64,000 nt of DNA from UBA4782 sp034430215 (GCA_034430215.1 DAOUFE010000019.1:618885-682884); one strand, 5' to 3'. Numbered from the stretch's first letter, positions 8,526-17,581 are shown. Numbers and translations: made by a program. The notes: a model not told the origin generated them from the sequence alone.

Positions 8526-8651
8526 GTTATAAAATGGTGATTATCTTTCTCACTCTTTCCAATTATCAAATTATAAAAATTCATGGTTCATTTTCTACCC
8601 TTTTTTCCGATTTGTTTTCCTTCAACGATCTGCAATAGAAAATTATTTAAA

Positions 8652-8680
8652 TTGACATCCATCCTTTCACTGGTTATACT
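8652..8680 (+). promoter_or_regulatory. Sigma70-type promoter of gmd
   Basis: TTGACA at 8652-8657, a 17-nt spacer and TATACT at 8675-8680 lie 34 nt before the gmd start. This is close to perfect consensus. Confidence 0.85.
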
Positions 8681-8713
8681 TGCCTTGCGCAATATTGGCA
8701 CATGGAGGTACGA

Positions 8714-9787
8714 TTGAAAAAAGCACTTATCACGGGCATTACTGGTCAGGATGGTTCCTACCTGGCTGAGCTTCTGTTGGCAAAAGGATACGAAGTACAT
8801 GGTCTCATTCGCCGTGCCAGCACCTTTAATACCCGCCGTATAGACCACATCTATCATGATCCACACAACAATGGTGAAACGGTTCATTTATATTTACATT
8901 ATGGGGATTCCACATCTTCTGAAACTATTTTGGATGTCATCTACAACATTCGTCCCGAGGAAATTTACAATTTATCTGCTCAGAGCCATGTACGGGTAAG
9001 CTTTGACATGCCTGAATATACCGGCGATGTTACCGGATTGGGAACGACACGCATCCTTGAGGCAATCCGAAAAAGTGGAGTGACTACCCGCTTTTATCAG
9101 GCATCATCCAGTGAAATGTTTGGCGGTGCTAAACCTCCACAAAATGAAATGACAGCTTTCGAACCCCGCTCGCCGTATGCTGCAGCAAAAGTATACGCTT
9201 ATTGGATCACCCGTAATTACCGCGAAGGGTACAAGCTTTTCGCCAGCAATGGAATTCTTTTTAATCACGAAAGCCCACGCAGAGGGGAAACATTTGTCAC
9301 CCGAAAGATCACTCGCGCTCTGGCATCCATTATGGCAAAGAAACAGAACACCCTCTACCTTGGCAATCTTGATTCAAAACGCGACTGGGGATACGCTCCC
9401 GAATATGTAGAAGCTATGTGGAAGATTTTACAGCAAGACCAGGCCGGAGATTTTGTTCTTGGCACAGGTGAAGCTCATACAGTCCGCCAATTCCTGGATG
9501 AAGCATTTGGATATGTGGGTTTGGATTGGAACAAGTATGTAAAGATCGACCCCCGTTACTATCGCCCCACAGAGGTCGATTACCTGCAGGCTGATTCTTC
9601 ACGGGCAGAAACTATTTTAGGTTGGAAACCGAAAGTTCACTTCCATGAGCTGGTTCGGATCATGGTGGATGCCGATCTGGAATTGATGGGTCTGGAAAGC
9701 CCTGGTGAGGGAAAACGGATTATTGAAGAGAAGTTTGGTGGTTGGCATCGCTGGGAACATCAGGTTGTTAGTATGGAACGTATCTAG
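8714..9787 (+). CDS. gmd: GDP-mannose 4,6-dehydratase
   Basis: 357 residues from a TTG start. GGAGG sits 5 nt before the TTG, while the ATG 12 nt further upstream overlaps that ribosome site and has none of its own. The extended SDR fold shows the NAD(P) loop GITGQDG (about 8-14), the catalytic Y155 and K159 in SPYAAAK, and the RRG stretch in NHESPRRGETF, which is typical of Gmd. It converts GDP-mannose to GDP-4-keto-6-deoxymannose. The partner GDP-fucose synthase is at 58.6 kb on the other strand, so the two steps are unlinked. It has its own strong promoter. Confidence 0.95.
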   Translation: MKKALITGITGQDGSYLAELLLAKGYEVHGLIRRASTFNTRRIDHIYHDPHNNGETVHLYLHYGDSTSSETILDVIYNIRPEEIYNLSAQSHVRVSFDMPEYTGDVTGLGTTRILEAIRKSGVTTRFYQASSSEMFGGAKPPQNEMTAFEPRSPYAAAKVYAYWITRNYREGYKLFASNGILFNHESPRRGETFVTRKITRALASIMAKKQNTLYLGNLDSKRDWGYAPEYVEAMWKILQQDQAGDFVLGTGEAHTVRQFLDEAFGYVGLDWNKYVKIDPRYYRPTEVDYLQADSSRAETILGWKPKVHFHELVRIMVDADLELMGLESPGEGKRIIEEKFGGWHRWEHQVVSMERI

Positions 9788-10392
9788 TTATTGAGTGCTT
9801 CATTATAAACACGCAGCACTTCATCTGCATAAGAATATCCAACACCTGCGGGACCATAGGCTAGCAGCCCATCCCGTAGGTTTTGATTTTTTTGAAGATA
9901 TCCCTTCAATAATTGTGAACCATAATGAATATTGAATTCAGGGTCGAATAATTCATTCATGGTGGGTCTTTCTGCAAAGCAGGGGCCATTGATACAAAGA
10001 AAATTAGCTGCCAACCCATCACATGGCATAACCTGCATTAACCCCACTGCACCATTACTTGAATATGCGTCAGCAACTCCTGCACTTTCTACCTGGATCA
10101 CTGCAGCGATCAAATTTGCATCTATACTCACCTCCTGCGCACTGATTGTGATCCATTCGCACCACTGTAGAACAGACTCTGGAAACTGGCTGGATATGAT
10201 GCAGCCAGATGAATTCTCCTGTATCATCGCATCCTCGTAGGTACCAATATCTTCAATAACGTTAATTGTTCTTTCCTTATTTTGTTCAAATCCAATCACA
10301 AAATTAGCCGAAGCCAGATGCGCTGTGGACAGAATGATAACCAGGAAAGCGATCAGCAGTGAAGGGATTAAAAATCGAACTGGAGTTTTCAT
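9784..10392 (-). CDS. Secreted lytic transglycosylase (SLT domain)
   Basis: 202 residues with an N-terminal signal peptide (hydrophobic residues about 8-29). The SLT fold includes the catalytic E102 in VIQVESAG and the GLMQVMP motif (117-123). It would cleave the glycan strands of peptidoglycan. Between GLMQVMP and the next helix sits a cysteine-containing insert (C124, C133, C138) that could form a disulfide. The gene ends 4 nt inside the gmd 3' end. It is divergent from the cupredoxin-like lipoprotein. Confidence 0.88.
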   Translation of the reverse strand: MKTPVRFLIPSLLIAFLVIILSTAHLASANFVIGFEQNKERTINVIEDIGTYEDAMIQENSSGCIISSQFPESVLQWCEWITISAQEVSIDANLIAAVIQVESAGVADAYSSNGAVGLMQVMPCDGLAANFLCINGPCFAERPTMNELFDPEFNIHYGSQLLKGYLQKNQNLRDGLLAYGPAGVGYSYADEVLRVYNEALNN

Positions 10393-10445
10393 TTCTTACA
10401 CAATATAGCACGTTTGTTCTATTTTTGCAATAGTTCAAATTATGA

Positions 10446-10451
10446 TAGTAT
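10446..10451 (+). promoter_or_regulatory. Possible -10 of a leaderless lipoprotein mRNA
   Basis: TAGTAT ends 6 nt before the ATG at 10458 and no Shine-Dalgarno is visible, so transcription may begin at the start codon. A TTGCAA lies 15 nt upstream. Confidence 0.3.
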
Positions 10452-10457
10452 TTATCC

Positions 10458-10868
10458 ATGTCTAAATGGAAATGTATCGCTTCATTGTTATTTGTTTTTA
10501 TTTCTATCCTTATTATGACCGGCTGTAACGCACCAACAATTCATCCCGAAACATCCATAGAAGTTCAAATTTCAGATAAAGGGTTCACCCCGGATGTTCT
10601 CTATGTTCCCACAGGAAAGGAAATTAAAATCACCCTGATAAATTCAACACAAGAAGACCATAACTGGATTATCCTGGCAGATTCGTATGTGAACCCTTAC
10701 CTTCAAGGTCCTCCTGATGTTTATTTTGAAGTAGAAGTACCTGCTGGAAAAACAATATATACCAGTTTTAATTCACCAAAATCCCCCATCCAATTGGATG
10801 TCGTTTGCGAGAATGAAGAATGTATCAAAGCAGGAATGAATTCTTTATTGGTTGTCGTAGAAAAATAG
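10458..10868 (+). CDS. Cupredoxin-like lipoprotein
   Basis: 136 residues. A lipobox ending in MTGC places the lipidated cysteine at C23. The rest is one cupredoxin-like beta sandwich: FTPDVLYVPTGKEIKI, then EDHNW with H68, then C117-x4-C122-x4-M127 near the C-terminus. In blue-copper proteins the last group is Cys-x4-His-x4-Met, so the second histidine is replaced by cysteine. It may bind copper through an altered site or be a redox-inactive relative. It sits alone between divergent and convergent genes. Confidence 0.7.
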   Translation: MSKWKCIASLLFVFISILIMTGCNAPTIHPETSIEVQISDKGFTPDVLYVPTGKEIKITLINSTQEDHNWIILADSYVNPYLQGPPDVYFEVEVPAGKTIYTSFNSPKSPIQLDVVCENEECIKAGMNSLLVVVEK

Positions 10869-10869
10869 T

Positions 10870-11553
10870 CTATCTGTTTGGCGGATGAATTACCAGGACG
10901 AACTCCCCTTTTTTGTCGCCAACCTGGTTTGATATTTCTTTGATGCTTCCCCGAAAGATTCTTTCACCTGGTAACGTCAGGTCAAACGCCAGCGTAATTC
11001 GCTGGGTATCTCCAAACGTCTTTGATATATCTTGCAACACACGCCTTAACCGGTAAGGTGTTTCCATAATTACCAGGGTTACTTTCATTGACTTCAATCG
11101 CAGAAGGGTTCGTGATCGTTCTGCGTCATCTCTCGGTAAAAACCCCACATAATAAAAAGGTTCAGCTTGAAAATCCAAAATGGATAAAGTTGTCATCAAA
11201 GAGGAGGGACCAGGCACAGGCACAACTCGATAACCAGCCTGACTAACCATTGCGATAATATCAGCTCCAGGATCCGCAAATACTGGTGTTCCACAATCTG
11301 AGATCATAGCAACGTTTTTGCCAGTAGCAAGTCTCATTAATACCGCTTCCTGCATCTGTATCTCATTGTGTTCATTAACCAGAAGAACTTCCTTGATTGG
11401 TATGTCCAGTTTTTTCAAGAGCGTGGTGCCTTCTCTTCGTTCCTCACAAATAACAACATCTACATTCCGAAGGATATCTATCGCTCGTAAAGTAATATCT
11501 TGCAGGTTGCCAATAGGTGTAGCAACAATGTACAATACGCTTTTCGTATCCAT
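10870..11553 (-). CDS. rsmI: 16S rRNA (cytidine1402-2'-O)-methyltransferase RsmI
   Basis: 227 residues, slightly shorter than the E. coli protein. Tetrapyrrole-methylase fold with YIVATPIGNLQDITLRA near the N-terminus and SDCGTPVFADPGADI at the SAM site. RsmI methylates C1402 in the decoding centre. It starts directly at the znuB-like stop (TAAATG), so it is the last gene of the peptidase-zinc-transport operon. The end converges on the cupredoxin-like gene 1 nt away. Confidence 0.94.
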   Translation of the reverse strand: MDTKSVLYIVATPIGNLQDITLRAIDILRNVDVVICEERREGTTLLKKLDIPIKEVLLVNEHNEIQMQEAVLMRLATGKNVAMISDCGTPVFADPGADIIAMVSQAGYRVVPVPGPSSLMTTLSILDFQAEPFYYVGFLPRDDAERSRTLLRLKSMKVTLVIMETPYRLRRVLQDISKTFGDTQRITLAFDLTLPGERIFRGSIKEISNQVGDKKGEFVLVIHPPNR

Positions 11554-12426
11554 TTATTCAGCAATCTGTCTTTTTCTTACCCATTGCTTCAGCAACGCAA
11601 CGACCACTCCCTTACGCGGCGAGAACAAAAATACAAATAAGAATATCAATGTAGCGGTAAATACGATCGCAGCACCTGAAGAAACATTACCATAAAAACT
11701 GGCATATAAACCCACCAGACTTGAGAAAGCTCCAAACATGGCGGATAATGCCATCATCGATGGCAATCTGCGTGTCAATAGATATGCAGTTGCCGGAGGT
11801 GTAACGAGCAATGCTGCTACTAATCCCACACCCACAGTTTGAATGGAAACCACAATTGTTACTGCCAGAATGATCAATAAAACATTCCGCAATAAACCAA
11901 CTTTTAATCGTTGAGTTACTGCCAGGATGGGATCGAATAACACTACAAGAAATCTGCGATACAAAAAAGCAACCGATAATAGAATGACAATAGCTGCTCC
12001 AATGGTAACGATCAGATCCTGCGTACTCACTCCCAACACGTTACCAAATAGAATATGCGACAAATCTACCGCATATGATCGAATACTACTGATCAGAACG
12101 ATACCCAGAGAAAGTGCTGCAGAAAACAGGATGCCAATAGCTGTGTCTTCCCGGATCGTTCCTTGCCGTGATAATAAGCCTATGCCTATGGAGATGATTA
12201 TTGCAGCGATTAAAGCACCCAGGGTCAGATTTCCTCCCAACAAATAAGCAATTGCTATTCCGGGTAGTATAGCGTGAGCCAAAGCATCTCCGATAAATGC
12301 CATGGATTTAAGGACAACATAACAACCTAAAATCGCACAGAGAACACCCACCACTAATGCAGCCACCAATGCTCGCTGCATGAAAGCATATTGTAATGGT
12401 GCAACAAGCCAGTTAATGAAGGTCAT
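11554..12426 (-). CDS. Metal ABC transporter permease (ZnuB/MntB type)
   Basis: 290 residues. The chosen ATG has GGAGGA just upstream; a longer frame adds 14 unlikely residues. Eight or so membrane helices belong to the ABC-3 family, with SMAFIGDALAHAILPG near the N-terminus as the usual signature. The start lies inside the 3' end of the ATPase gene, so the two are translationally coupled. With the ATPase and binding protein it forms a zinc or manganese importer. Confidence 0.92.
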   Translation of the reverse strand: MTFINWLVAPLQYAFMQRALVAALVVGVLCAILGCYVVLKSMAFIGDALAHAILPGIAIAYLLGGNLTLGALIAAIIISIGIGLLSRQGTIREDTAIGILFSAALSLGIVLISSIRSYAVDLSHILFGNVLGVSTQDLIVTIGAAIVILLSVAFLYRRFLVVLFDPILAVTQRLKVGLLRNVLLIILAVTIVVSIQTVGVGLVAALLVTPPATAYLLTRRLPSMMALSAMFGAFSSLVGLYASFYGNVSSGAAIVFTATLIFLFVFLFSPRKGVVVALLKQWVRKRQIAE

Positions 12427-13231
12427 GTTCTTCCTCCGCCTCTTCATGAGGACAACATTCATCAACAATCATGGCTCCATTTAACATTAATATTCTTTCA
12501 CCAAACGCAGCTCTTACCTGCTCAGGGGTAAATACTTCATCAGGAGTACCATATGCTATCAAACGCCGGTTGATCATCAATACTTTTTCAAATCGCTTGC
12601 TTGCCATATTGAGATCATGAGTGGATACCATTACAGTAACATTCTGCCTATGCATTTCCTCTAGAAGATACATTGTAGTTTCCTGGGTTGGAATATCTAC
12701 ACCTGTAAATGGTTCATCCAGAAGCAGAATATGTGGTTCCTGGGCAATTGCTCTGGCTAAAAAAACTCGTTGCTGCTGCCCGCCAGAAAGGTCATGAATC
12801 GATCGTTTTGCAAGGTCAGCAATCCCCAGTTGCTTCATAGCTCTTTGCACAGATTCTTCATCATGTTCAGAAGGCTTTTTTAACCACCCGGTATGTAAAT
12901 AACGCCCCATCATTACAACATCTTTAACAGTGATAGGAAATTTCCAATCCACATCTTCACGTTGTGGAACGAACGCAACACAATCCTTGTGATGTCCTAA
13001 AGGAAGCCCATGGATGAATATTTCACCACTGGCAAGCGGAAGCAAACCAACCAACGCTTTGAAGAACGTGGACTTTCCTGCTCCATTTGGTCCTACCACA
13101 GCCAGGCAGATGCCATGAGGAATGGTTAAAGTCAAATCTTCAAGTGCGGGAACTTTCCCAAAATACACAGTTACATCTATAAGTTTTAATTCTGCAGGAT
13201 TCTTTGAAGCAAGATCAAAATCTTTTTTCAT
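12413..13231 (-). CDS. Metal ABC transporter ATP-binding protein
   Basis: 272 residues. Walker A GPNGAGKST, signature LSGGQQQR, Walker B LLLDEP and the switch histidine in STHDLN are all present. The C-terminus is rich in Cys, His and acids (CCPHEEAEEEHDLH), which could sense or bind metal. It overlaps the binding-protein gene by 4 nt (ATGA) and the permease gene by 14 nt. Confidence 0.93.
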   Translation of the reverse strand: MKKDFDLASKNPAELKLIDVTVYFGKVPALEDLTLTIPHGICLAVVGPNGAGKSTFFKALVGLLPLASGEIFIHGLPLGHHKDCVAFVPQREDVDWKFPITVKDVVMMGRYLHTGWLKKPSEHDEESVQRAMKQLGIADLAKRSIHDLSGGQQQRVFLARAIAQEPHILLLDEPFTGVDIPTQETTMYLLEEMHRQNVTVMVSTHDLNMASKRFEKVLMINRRLIAYGTPDEVFTPEQVRAAFGERILMLNGAMIVDECCPHEEAEEEHDLH

Positions 13232-14160
13232 TTTTTGTTTTCCTTCAAAGCACCCACAATTCGCAAAGTATCATACTTCATCATTTCGATGTATGAACCA
13301 GCAGATCCTTCTGATGTAGTAATAGAATGGGTATAGATATCAGAAACAACCGCAACACCCGTTTCACTTGCAATTTGGTCAGCCAGATCTGTATTTGCAC
13401 CTGTTTCAATAAAAATTGCCCGCACATGTTCCTTTTGAATTATTCCGATCAGATCTGCAAGATCAGCTGCTGATGGTGCCGCTTCGCTGCTGACAGATGG
13501 AATGATCGTTCCCGCCACCTTGAAACCATACCGGTCGGCGAAATAGCCCAAGCTTTCATGATTTGTCACAAGAATTCGGTTTTCAGGCGGAATCAAAGAA
13601 ACCTGCTCAGCGATCCAAGAATCCAGATTCTTTAACTCTTGGATATACGCATTTGCGTTTTTTTCATAGATGGACTTACCCTGTGGATCATATATTGATA
13701 AGCCTTCGCGAATGTTATTCACATAAGTGATCACAAGATTTGGATCAAGCCAAAAATGAGGATCACCTTCTCCATCATGCCCAGTTTCTCCTTGCAGGTC
13801 TCTGATCACTGGTTTAAGCCCATCAGAAGCAATAACACGAATTTGTTTGTCATTCTTGATCATCAATGGATCAAGCCATTGTTCTAACCCGCCACCATTG
13901 AGCACTAACACTTTTGCATTCTCTAAACGGGCTACATCCTGAGGACTGGCTTGAAATGCATGGGGATCCGTTCCAGCAGGAACTAATACATCCACCGTTA
14001 AACGATCCCCAGCAACTTGCTGTGTAATGTCAGCTAAAAAAGATTCTGCTACCAGTACATCAGGTGAGATATCTGTTGTTGTTTGATTATCCATCGCACA
14101 ACCAGTTAATACCAAAACTGCCAACAGGAATGATAAAGTGATCAGGTTGATAAGTTTCAT
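13228..14160 (-). CDS. Zinc/manganese-binding lipoprotein (ZnuA/TroA family)
   Basis: 310 residues. Lipobox LTGC places the lipidated cysteine at C21. The cluster A-I ligands can be read as H67 (DPHAF), H135 (DPHFW), H201 (TNHES) and D274 (VVSDIY). The spacer between the first two ligands holds only a short His/Asp stretch (GHDGEGDPH) rather than the long His-rich loop of E. coli ZnuA. Zn2+ or Mn2+ is the likely cargo. It follows the LysM/M23 gene by 25 nt on the same strand. Confidence 0.92.
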   Translation of the reverse strand: MKLINLITLSFLLAVLVLTGCAMDNQTTTDISPDVLVAESFLADITQQVAGDRLTVDVLVPAGTDPHAFQASPQDVARLENAKVLVLNGGGLEQWLDPLMIKNDKQIRVIASDGLKPVIRDLQGETGHDGEGDPHFWLDPNLVITYVNNIREGLSIYDPQGKSIYEKNANAYIQELKNLDSWIAEQVSLIPPENRILVTNHESLGYFADRYGFKVAGTIIPSVSSEAAPSAADLADLIGIIQKEHVRAIFIETGANTDLADQIASETGVAVVSDIYTHSITTSEGSAGSYIEMMKYDTLRIVGALKENKK

Positions 14161-14185
14161 CTTTTCTCTGGAGCAAAAATAGATT

Positions 14186-15400
14186 CTATTGCAAAAAATT
14201 CAAAGGGTTGACCTTTCCATAAGTTTCACTCATTAACTCAAAATGCAGATGTGGACCACTTGAGTTACCTGTGGAACCCATATACCCTATCACATTACCT
14301 TGATAAACGTAAGAACCACAAGCGACATTCAAAGCGCTTAAGTGGGCATAAAGCGATTGCCAACCATAGCCATGATCGATAACGATCATATTCCCATACC
14401 CATAATCATTCCACCCGGCATACACCACCACACCATTATCCACTGCATAAATAGCGTTTCCCTCCTGACCACCAATGTCAATGGCAGGATGGTTAGATTC
14501 GGGAGAATAGTTATATCCTGAAATATATCGTGCAGTCGTAGGCCAGACATAAGTTCCAGAGCCAACCGGGCCATCCATGATTTCACCACAAGCTCCAGGA
14601 CCAAAATTCTTCGCAACTGCCGGGTTATCCCTTGAAATTCGAGGTGCGCTCCAGGTAACAAAACCACGTGAACCGCCGGGAACAAATATCCAGGTACCAG
14701 GCTCGATGTTTGGATTCGCATAATCTCCAATTGTTTCCATGGAGAGATTATTGCTTCCCCAATTAATAATATCTTCAGGTGTTACACCATAAGCTGCTGA
14801 AACCCCATTCAAACCATCTCCGGCATGCCATTCATAATACACACCATCAGTAGGCATGATATTTAATTCCTGCCCTGGAGAGAGGTTGTGTGGATCATCT
14901 GCCAGCGTGTAATAGTTACCCCATAGAATGGTTTCAGGCTTAAGGTTGAATTTTTCTGCGATACCAAATACCGTATCGCCCTCTTGAACAGTATAGGTGA
15001 TCACTTCAGTACGCGGTCTTACAGGAAACATGGTGTGCAATAATGCATCTCGGGTAATACCCGGGTATTCTTCTGCTGCCTCTATAGGACCACCCGCACC
15101 ATCAGAAGTTTGGTAGGTGGGAATAATGAGAGGAATAGTAGATGTTGCAGTTGGCTCAGCAATTGCAGCAGCTTTACTCCCTAGATCTAGCTTGCGAATA
15201 ATGATCACAAATAAAATGATGAGCAATAACGAAATTATTGCCGTTGATGCTCGTAAAAAAGTTCCACTGAGTCCAAAGCGAATTATATTTTCCCATAATG
15301 TCAATAATTTTGAAGAAGGCTCAGGAGTATTTGCAGGATTTTTAATTTCTGAAGGGCTATCCTTCGACTTCTCTATAACTTCATTTTTTATTTCTTCCAT
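14186..15400 (-). CDS. Membrane-anchored LysM/M23 metallopeptidase
   Basis: 404 residues from the chosen ATG. A frame reaching 15577 would run into the divergent pncC gene and its promoter. An N-terminal cytoplasmic tail and one membrane helix are followed by two LysM-like segments (the first is YTVQEGDTVFGIAEKF). A C-terminal M23 LytM domain has Zn ligands H304 and D308 (HPAID) and H386, with H353 and H384 completing the site (PHLHFEL). All metal ligands are intact, so it is probably an active peptidoglycan endopeptidase. As a zinc enzyme it sits directly upstream of the zinc-type importer genes. Confidence 0.9.
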   Translation of the reverse strand: MEEIKNEVIEKSKDSPSEIKNPANTPEPSSKLLTLWENIIRFGLSGTFLRASTAIISLLLIILFVIIIRKLDLGSKAAAIAEPTATSTIPLIIPTYQTSDGAGGPIEAAEEYPGITRDALLHTMFPVRPRTEVITYTVQEGDTVFGIAEKFNLKPETILWGNYYTLADDPHNLSPGQELNIMPTDGVYYEWHAGDGLNGVSAAYGVTPEDIINWGSNNLSMETIGDYANPNIEPGTWIFVPGGSRGFVTWSAPRISRDNPAVAKNFGPGACGEIMDGPVGSGTYVWPTTARYISGYNYSPESNHPAIDIGGQEGNAIYAVDNGVVVYAGWNDYGYGNMIVIDHGYGWQSLYAHLSALNVACGSYVYQGNVIGYMGSTGNSSGPHLHFELMSETYGKVNPLNFLQ

Positions 15401-15532
15401 ATAAAATACCTTATTTTGCATCATAACACAGCAAAAAATGACGGTCAAGAAAGTATACCCGTGATAACCTGTCATTTCATTAGAAATATATATGAATAAA
15501 TCAATAGGAAGCATAACTGAACCTGGACGAGA

Positions 15533-15538
15533 TATAAT
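15533..15538 (+). promoter_or_regulatory. -10 box of pncC operon
   Basis: A consensus TATAAT lies 18 nt before the pncC ATG; GGAGAG at 15548-15553 is its ribosome site. The -35 region is poor. Confidence 0.5.
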
Positions 15539-15556
15539 TATTAAAACGGAGAGAAC

Positions 15557-16069
15557 ATGGCAACAAGTATCGAGCAAAAAATCGGGAATTTACTACTAGA
15601 AAAAGGCTTGAAGCTCTGCCTGGCTGAATCATGCACTGGAGGGCTTATCGCCAATAAGATCACAAATGTTCCAGGGTCATCTGAGTACTTCGTTAGCGGT
15701 ATTGTTGCATACTCTTATGAGGCAAAAGAATTATTATTAGGGGTAAAGAAACAAACCCTTTTGGATCATGGCGCTGTAAGCAGAGAAACTGTTTTGGAAA
15801 TGGCTGCTGGAGCACGAAATAGCATGGTTCCTTCTTTTACTCTAAATCAGTTGGTGGGTGTAGCTGTAAGCGGTATCGCAGGGCCCGGTGGAGGTATGCC
15901 AGGAAAACCGGTCGGACTTGTTTGGATAGGGCTCAGCACGCCTACGGGAAATTGGGCATATCAGTATATTGGTAACGGAAATAGAATAGAAAATAAACGA
16001 TTTTCTGCTAGAAAAGCATTGTCATTGCTTGTAGAATATTTAAAAGGCTATGAAAAGCCAAACTATTAA
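15557..16069 (+). CDS. pncC: CinA C-terminal domain protein (NMN amidohydrolase)
   Basis: 170 residues, i.e. the stand-alone C-terminal domain of CinA (PncC size). ESCTGGLIANKIT, the AVSRETV segment and AVSGIAGPGGG are the family landmarks. PncC deamidates nicotinamide mononucleotide to nicotinate mononucleotide in NAD recycling. It is the first gene of a plus-strand run that continues with a small protein and three lipid genes. Confidence 0.93.
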   Translation: MATSIEQKIGNLLLEKGLKLCLAESCTGGLIANKITNVPGSSEYFVSGIVAYSYEAKELLLGVKKQTLLDHGAVSRETVLEMAAGARNSMVPSFTLNQLVGVAVSGIAGPGGGMPGKPVGLVWIGLSTPTGNWAYQYIGNGNRIENKRFSARKALSLLVEYLKGYEKPNY

Positions 16070-16292
16070 TATTCTGAATTCTCGACAGATAAATGGAAAA
16101 GATCTTCCCTGGAAATTTCTCACTGCAACAAGGGAGTGTCAGGTCATCGATTTTGGGCGCTCTAGCCAAACCAGTGCAGGATTTTCTATCCTTGCCCAAC
16201 TCGAAGATGGCGATGTTGTTGAATTATTCTTCGACAACACTTTAAAACAATGGTCTATCAAACAGGATTTTCTTCGCAGAAAAATGATATAG
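16050..16292 (+). CDS. Small hypothetical protein
   Basis: 80 residues, not recognised. It overlaps the pncC 3' end by 20 nt in another frame and precedes the glycosyltransferase by 41 nt, filling what would otherwise be a 260-nt gap. The sequence is mixed alpha/beta with an acidic middle (QLEDGDVVELFFDN) and a basic end (FLRRKM), and has no membrane helix. A purine-rich AAAAGG lies very close to the ATG, a weak ribosome site. It is plausible as a real gene because of its position and composition. Confidence 0.5.
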   Translation: MKSQTINILNSRQINGKDLPWKFLTATRECQVIDFGRSSQTSAGFSILAQLEDGDVVELFFDNTLKQWSIKQDFLRRKMI

Positions 16293-16333
16293 CATTGTGA
16301 CATTCTTTCAATAAATCACAACAGGTACTGATC

Positions 16334-17581
16334 ATGGAATCTTCTGATAAAAAGAAAATTCTTATTTTGACTGCTGACGCAGGTTTTGGTCATCGAAGTG
16401 CTGCTACTGCAGTTTCTGATGCATTAAAACAAACCTATGGCGATAAACTTCATGTCGATATCGTTAATCCTCTGGATAATAGAAAAGCCCCTTTCTTCTT
16501 ACGGGAAAGCCAATCAGATTATGACAAGATAATTCGCAGTATCCCCGAGCTTTATAAGGTTGGATATGAAGCCAGCGATAGCACTTTCTCAGCAACAGTA
16601 TTCGAAAGGGCTTTAACTGTTCTTTTGTTTGACGTGATTTTCGAAGTCATCCAGGAGTACCAACCTGATGTAATCTTGACCACTTACCCGCTTTATCAAG
16701 CACCTTTCACTGCAGTCCGGTTCATTCATCGTATCAATATTCCCATGTATACTGTGATCACCGATCTGGTAACTGTCCATCATATCTGGTTCAATCGTCA
16801 TATTGATGGTTTATTTGTACCGACCGAAGAAGTAAAGCAACTCGCGATAGATTCAAAGATTCCAGAAAACAGGATCGAAATAACCGGTATTCCAGTTTCT
16901 CCTGCTTACACCCATATCACGAAGGATAAGAAAACATTACGAAATGAATTTGGCTGGGATCCTGACCTTACCACCATTCTGGCGGTAGGCAGCCGGAGAG
17001 TTGAGCAACTTGAAGCCACCATGAATGTAATTAATCATTTTGGTAAAAAGCTTCAATTGATCGGAATAGCTGGTAAAGACTCCATCCTTTATCAACAGCT
17101 AATGGAAATTGATTGGCATATTCCCACACATATTTATGAATTTGTTTCGGATATGCCACGCTTCATGATGGCATCGGATTGTATCATAACAAAAGCAGGA
17201 GGTTTAATCGTTACAGAGTCATTAGCTGCAGGGCTTCCAATTATGCTGATAGATATCATCCCTGGTCAAGAGACAGGAAACGCTGAATATGTTGTAAATC
17301 ATGGTGCAGGGCAAATAACCCTGGAACCAATAGAGGTACTTGAGACTCTCTATCATTGGCTGAGTAATGATCAAAAAATTCTCATTGAAAAATCTCAAAA
17401 TGCCAAATGTATCGGCAAACCAGATTCAGCAATTCATATAGCGAAGATTTTATACTCTGCAGCCCAAACAAAATATGAAAAAAGCACAGCTTTACGCCCA
17501 GAATTCCAACAGAACCTGGTAGAGTTACTCAATCGATACAAAATAAAAATTCCAGAAGACCGTTTCTTCATCAAAAAATAA
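16334..17581 (+). CDS. MGDG-synthase-like lipid glycosyltransferase (GT28)
   Basis: 415 residues. The N-terminal ILTADAGFGHRSAATAVSDAL is the MGDG synthase/UgtP signature. The C-terminal half has the GT-B donor block IITKAGGLIVTESLAAGLP followed by PGQETGNA. It would transfer glucose or galactose from a UDP-sugar to diacylglycerol or a related lipid at the inner membrane. It overlaps the acyltransferase gene by one base (TAATG). The grouping with an acyltransferase and a CDP-alcohol phosphotransferase points to glycolipid or phosphoglycolipid synthesis. Confidence 0.85.
   Translation: MESSDKKKILILTADAGFGHRSAATAVSDALKQTYGDKLHVDIVNPLDNRKAPFFLRESQSDYDKIIRSIPELYKVGYEASDSTFSATVFERALTVLLFDVIFEVIQEYQPDVILTTYPLYQAPFTAVRFIHRINIPMYTVITDLVTVHHIWFNRHIDGLFVPTEEVKQLAIDSKIPENRIEITGIPVSPAYTHITKDKKTLRNEFGWDPDLTTILAVGSRRVEQLEATMNVINHFGKKLQLIGIAGKDSILYQQLMEIDWHIPTHIYEFVSDMPRFMMASDCIITKAGGLIVTESLAAGLPIMLIDIIPGQETGNAEYVVNHGAGQITLEPIEVLETLYHWLSNDQKILIEKSQNAKCIGKPDSAIHIAKILYSAAQTKYEKSTALRPEFQQNLVELLNRYKIKIPEDRFFIKK

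Noticed and set aside
8039..8584. Several overlapping minus-strand frames of 70-110 residues
   Set aside because: They lie wholly across the tmRNA gene and its terminator, so they are shadows of a structured RNA.
8702..8713. ATG start for gmd 12 nt upstream
   Set aside because: The ATG overlaps the GGAGG that sits at ideal distance from the TTG, and it has no ribosome site of its own.
15401..15577. N-terminal extension of the LysM/M23 peptidase
   Set aside because: It would run through the promoter and first codons of the divergent pncC gene.
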